NCBI RefSeq assembly: GCF_014805625.2
Contig: NW_023998415.1
Coordinates: 1 to 64,000 of the forward strand
From: Glossina fuscipes
Lineage: Eukaryota > Arthropoda > Insecta > Diptera > Glossinidae
Length of the DNA stretch: 64,000 nt
Direction: 5' to 3'
Shown here piece by piece: positions 60,641-64,000 of the stretch. The notes under the pieces were generated by a model. It was not told the origin of the DNA. It ran no database searches and was given only the letters and a program-made list of their open reading frames with translations. Both the position numbers and the translations under genes were made by a program. How positions within the stretch are numbered: position 1 is the stretch's first letter; the number at the start of each line of letters is the position of its first letter.

Positions 60641-61769
60641 ATAGGATATTTAATAACGGACCGTGTCCCAATATAGTGTTTTCACTAGGAGGCATACATC
60701 GATGATTTATCCATATTCTTAATAATTTGTTTGCATGCTTCATCTAAACGAAGGATAGCATTTAAAAAGTGGGTACTTTTTTAAATACCTGATAGCGCAC
60801 GGTAAAACATGTGAGCTGTAGAACTTTATGCATCGTACGACATGTGTGTACTACAATCGTGTGAATCCAGAAAGGTTCTGGGTTAAAAAATGACGTTCCA
60901 TCACAATATCAATCATCATAATATCAATAGCTTTTGATAGATTAATGATCATTTTTAGTGTTAATGTTAAACAAAATTTAGACTTAACAAAAAGATTGAA
61001 ATCGCAAGTTTATGCTGAGCGAAAATTTTCTAGTTAACTTTTGAATTACGTATTGACGACTGTTCAATAAACTTTCCCTATTATTCTTTCCTTTTTTCTT
61101 GTTTGCATCTTCTATCGTATATATTATGGACATACAAACACATTCTTTCTATAGCTATCACGTCTGCACTTGAATAGTTATAAACCCGTGGATGTTTAGT
61201 TCGTTTCCTAAATTGTTTTCGAACATCTTACGCGTAATTGAATTAGACAGCGCATAATAAAAATAACGTGCATAGCATATTAAAGTGCGTATTAAATGGC
61301 CTTTAAAGTAAAATCTTAAGCTTCATGGTTCGTTGTGTTTGAACGTAGCATATAACTTCTTCAACTAAATATTGGGAAAAGTCAAATGTTTTCTGTAAAA
61401 AAAGTTCAAGTTTCTCCCTCTTTTTATTTGGTAAAATGTCCGCACAAATATCTGGAAAAAAATTCTTTTTTTATTGTAATGTTTCAATTATTTTCGTGTT
61501 TAAAACAAATAGAAAGCAAGTTTTTTTTTAACAGAAATTTTCGAAACCAATTGATATCATATTGTTTGTAACATTTAATGAAATAAATCAAAGATAAATG
61601 TTTACTTTTTTTGTAGCAGTGTGAGTTCCTAAAGCATTTAAACGACACTTGTCTATCTATTCATCTGTTCTCTGCTTTTCTAAAATTCACCAAACTTTTA
61701 TAAAGACAAGCACAAGTAAAAAGCACTATAGTAGGCAACGGTCCTATTTTTTAAAATAAGGCGTTATAG
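60641..61769. other. No recognised feature
   Basis: AT-rich with chance-level frames only. Confidence 0.45.
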
Positions 61770-62010
61770 GGGAAGTGGTCGAAAAAGTGGTCCGATCCGC
61801 CCCGTTTCTAATCGCGTTCGTACTTCAGATTTCATCAAAGCAACTCAAAAATTATGGCCTGTAGGTTAAGCACAAGAAAACAAGATGGAGAGACGGACTG
61901 AGGGACAGACTAAAAGACACCCTTAAATGAAATCAGAAAGTGAATCTGAATTGATTGATATAATAAGAAACGCGCGTATCTTAGAGCTTTTTGGGTGTTG
62001 CATGCATCCG
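61770..62010 (-). repeat. Dispersed repeat family C, copy
   Basis: Shows 'gtggtccgatccgccccg', 'aaattatggcctgtagg', 'agacggactgagggacagac', 'gaatctgaattgattgat' and 'gctttttgggtgttgcatgc', the same order as 40770-41130 with the family A-like 'gggtgttgca' at the far end. The 93-codon frame here overlaps the repeat and is not credible as a gene. Confidence 0.45.
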
Positions 62011-62837
62011 AACGAACTTAATGTACATATGCGTCATAAGTGGTGTAGGAGTATGCTGATGGGATTTTATTTTATTGTTAATAATCTAGTTGAGGTATTA
62101 CAGATCAAATTCAAAAGTAAAGGTGTTGCGCCTATAGATGTTCCTGCAATAGGTAAGAGATTAAAATATGCGCGGAGGAAGCTAACAAATTTCATTTCGA
62201 ATAGTTGAACATTGACATTTGAAATGGAAACAAAATATATTTGTGGTCTTGTGAGTTGACGAACGCAATGTTCTTGAGATACTTTGCATTTAAAACGTGA
62301 TATCGCGTATATTTCATTCCTCCATCACCAACAGGATGCACGTCGCTCTGTGGAAAAATTAATAATTAGCGAAAGAGCAGGTTTTTTCTATATTTTTCTC
62401 ATTCTGTACCTTAGCTAACGTCTCTTATGTTAATTTCTTTTGGATGTTTATAGAAACTTAAAATTAAATAGCAAAGTTAGGGCTGCTGTAAATATCTTTA
62501 CTGCAAGAAAATTGTATTACAATCTACATCATCGGTAGAGTAACTTTTATTATTCCAATGAATTCAGATTCAAGCTTCTTTTCGTTGTAATCGGTGAAAG
62601 AAAGGGAGAGTCGGAAAACGATTGAGAAAGGGAGAAAATCGGTTATGCACGACGTCCGCGAGAAGTCTGGCTTATTTTAGTTCGGCGTACAAACATAATT
62701 GAGTTGAACAAAGAGATCCCAAGGGAAATAGAAAATGGATTGTAAGGCATGAAAACACAATGCGAGCGTCGCGTTGAAGTAAGGTTTCTTTTAAACTTTT
62801 TTAAATAAACACTTATACAAAAAATAATATAAAATAA

Positions 62838-63020
62838 AATTGCGTGAGAATAGTGAGTTTCTATGCACGGGAGGAGAAAAGCAGGAGAGTCTTAGAAGTT
62901 GGCATATTTGACTTGGAAAAAATCAGTAGTCTTGTAGGTGAACCGCAGCGCTTGTCTTGTACCCCGGCACTAGAAAAGTTGTTACAAACACTAGCATTGA
63001 TTTCTTTGCTGCAAACATAA
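62838..63020 (+). other. Unrecognised ATG-less 60-codon frame
   Basis: Open from just after TAA (62835) to TAA (63018). The text VLEVGIFDLEKISSLVGEPQ, then RLSCTPALEKLLQTLALISL is protein-like and less AT-biased than its flanks. No ATG, no family recognised. May be chance. Confidence 0.2.
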
Positions 63021-63237
63021 AAACTGTAATATCCTCGTCTTCTCCACTGTTAAGAGACCCATATGATTTCTGGATAGTACTCGCCTTCAAATGATTTATC
63101 TCAAAATTTCATGACATTCTGACAATCAGTTTACAAGTTACGCTGATTTTAATTACACCAAATAATGAGTAAACCCAAAATTTCATGCGTTGATAGTGTT
63201 TTTTTTTAATAGGGAACTATATTGTTGAAGCCAAATA

Positions 63238-64000
63238 GTGAGTTGATGAGACTCTGGGCAAGGTATCAACTATTATTTTCAGGCATGCTGAATTTAAACG
63301 CAGTCGTACAAACACCGATGATGCTGAACATTCTGGTCGAAGAAAATCTGCCATTTTTCCAGAAAACATTAAAAAGTGCACAAAATCGTTTTGAAAGACC
63401 CAAACGTTAAATTTATTGAGATACCTGACATGTTAACAACGTAAGAAGGCAGTGTATTTATTATTTTGCGTAAGCAAAGCGCAAGAACTATTCAAGTGGG
63501 ATAGGATTTTTCGCAATGATAGTGATGAGTGACAATGAATAAAACAAAGATCTACTACTACACGTCTCAATGAAAAACATTGTCGGATGAGCGAACAGCA
63601 GGCGATGAAAGTCGTGCAAAACGACCAAAAGCTTAGAACCCAACTAACAATGTTGTCCGATTCGTATTTTGGAGAACTCAAAGTATTTTGTTTATCGATT
63701 ATTTTGTAAAGGGACAAATTGATAATAGAAATCAATTGGCTTTACGTCCAAAAGAAAAATGTGCTGCTTCACCAGGACAATGCTCCGCGTCGGAAGTCGA
63801 TGAGAAATGACCGCATTACGCTATGAATTGGTTACTCCGCCACCCGCCGTACTCTCCACATCTGTCCCCCAGCAACTATTGGTTTTTGGCAGGTAAAAAA
63901 TTTCCCTCGAGTGAAGAAATGATTATCGAAACTCAGATCTATTTTGAGAGCAAAAGCAAAAATTTTCTGCGAAACACGCATCGAAAACCTAGAGTGGCTT
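63238..64000 (+). pseudogene. Mariner relic, irritans-like, cut by window end
   Basis: Third clear mariner lineage. Frame 1 (about 63256-63384): GKVSTIIFRHAEFKRSRTN, TDDAEHSGRRKSAIFPENIK. After a one-base shift: IVLKDPNVKFIEIPDMLTT. Later LLHQDNAP holds the second catalytic Asp (63776-63778). In another frame HPPYSPHLSPSNYW has Asn (63874-63876) where the third Asp is expected. The two sites are 98 bases apart instead of the usual 105, so about 7 bases were lost between them. The region between 63430 and 63700 has several stops. The 3' terminus lies beyond the window. Confidence 0.88.

Noticed and set aside
1..64000. CRISPR arrays, bacterial operons, riboswitches, rRNA
   Set aside because: No regularly spaced short repeats with unique spacers, no Shine-Dalgarno-led gene series and no conserved rRNA text were seen; the DNA is of animal type.

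Overview
The window looks like non-genic DNA from an insect nuclear genome, most likely a higher fly (Diptera). It is strongly AT-rich, full of short A/T runs and microsatellites, and carries decayed mariner/Tc1, pogo/Tigger, LINE, tRNA-SINE and Gypsy-type relics. The fly assignment is an inference from this mix; no host gene was available to confirm it. I found no intact, confidently recognisable host protein-coding gene, no rRNA or functional tRNA, and no CRISPR or bacterial-type operon. Nearly all open frames are short and at chance level, or are pieces of dead transposable elements (TEs).

Layout. 1-5 kb: dispersed repeat fragments, then a mariner relic (3965-4975) with an almost continuous frame, followed by a tRNA-derived SINE. 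5-10 kb: repeat family A, a second SINE-like piece, and two unrecognised coding-like frames near 8.2 and 9.0 kb. 10.1-11.3 kb: 3' half of a LINE ending in an AAATA-type tail. 11-18 kb: mostly featureless. 18.2-18.6 kb: a TATA/initiator-like promoter ahead of an ATG-less Tyr/Ser/Cys-rich frame. 20 kb: a 62-bp direct duplication and a nested inverted repeat. 22-24 kb: a LINE reverse-transcriptase (RT) piece with its palm deleted, and an unrecognised decayed minus-strand frame. 26-29.5 kb: another LINE fragment, a possible pogo-like end, then a mellifera-type mariner beside a second copy of the 10-kb LINE. 33-39 kb: a minus-strand mariner and many copies of repeat families A and B. 40 kb: a minus-strand Gypsy-like pol remnant (RT thumb to RNase H). 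46-53 kb: two long unrecognised frames, a 41-T run, a SINE, and a minus-strand Tigger/pogo relic with one terminus. 53.5 kb: Tc1 transposase C-terminus. 59 kb: probable mariner fragment. 63.2-64 kb: an irritans-type mariner running off the end.

The genes do not form a pathway. The window records repeated invasion by at least four DNA-transposon lineages and several retroelements, all now broken by stops, frameshifts, deletions or loss of catalytic residues. The three short repeat families (A, B, C) are the commonest units. No clearly new functional system is visible. The items most worth a search are the unrecognised open frames at 8990-9244, 23321-23719, 46164-46769 and 52123-52665, the mobility and identity of family A, and the 20-kb duplication.
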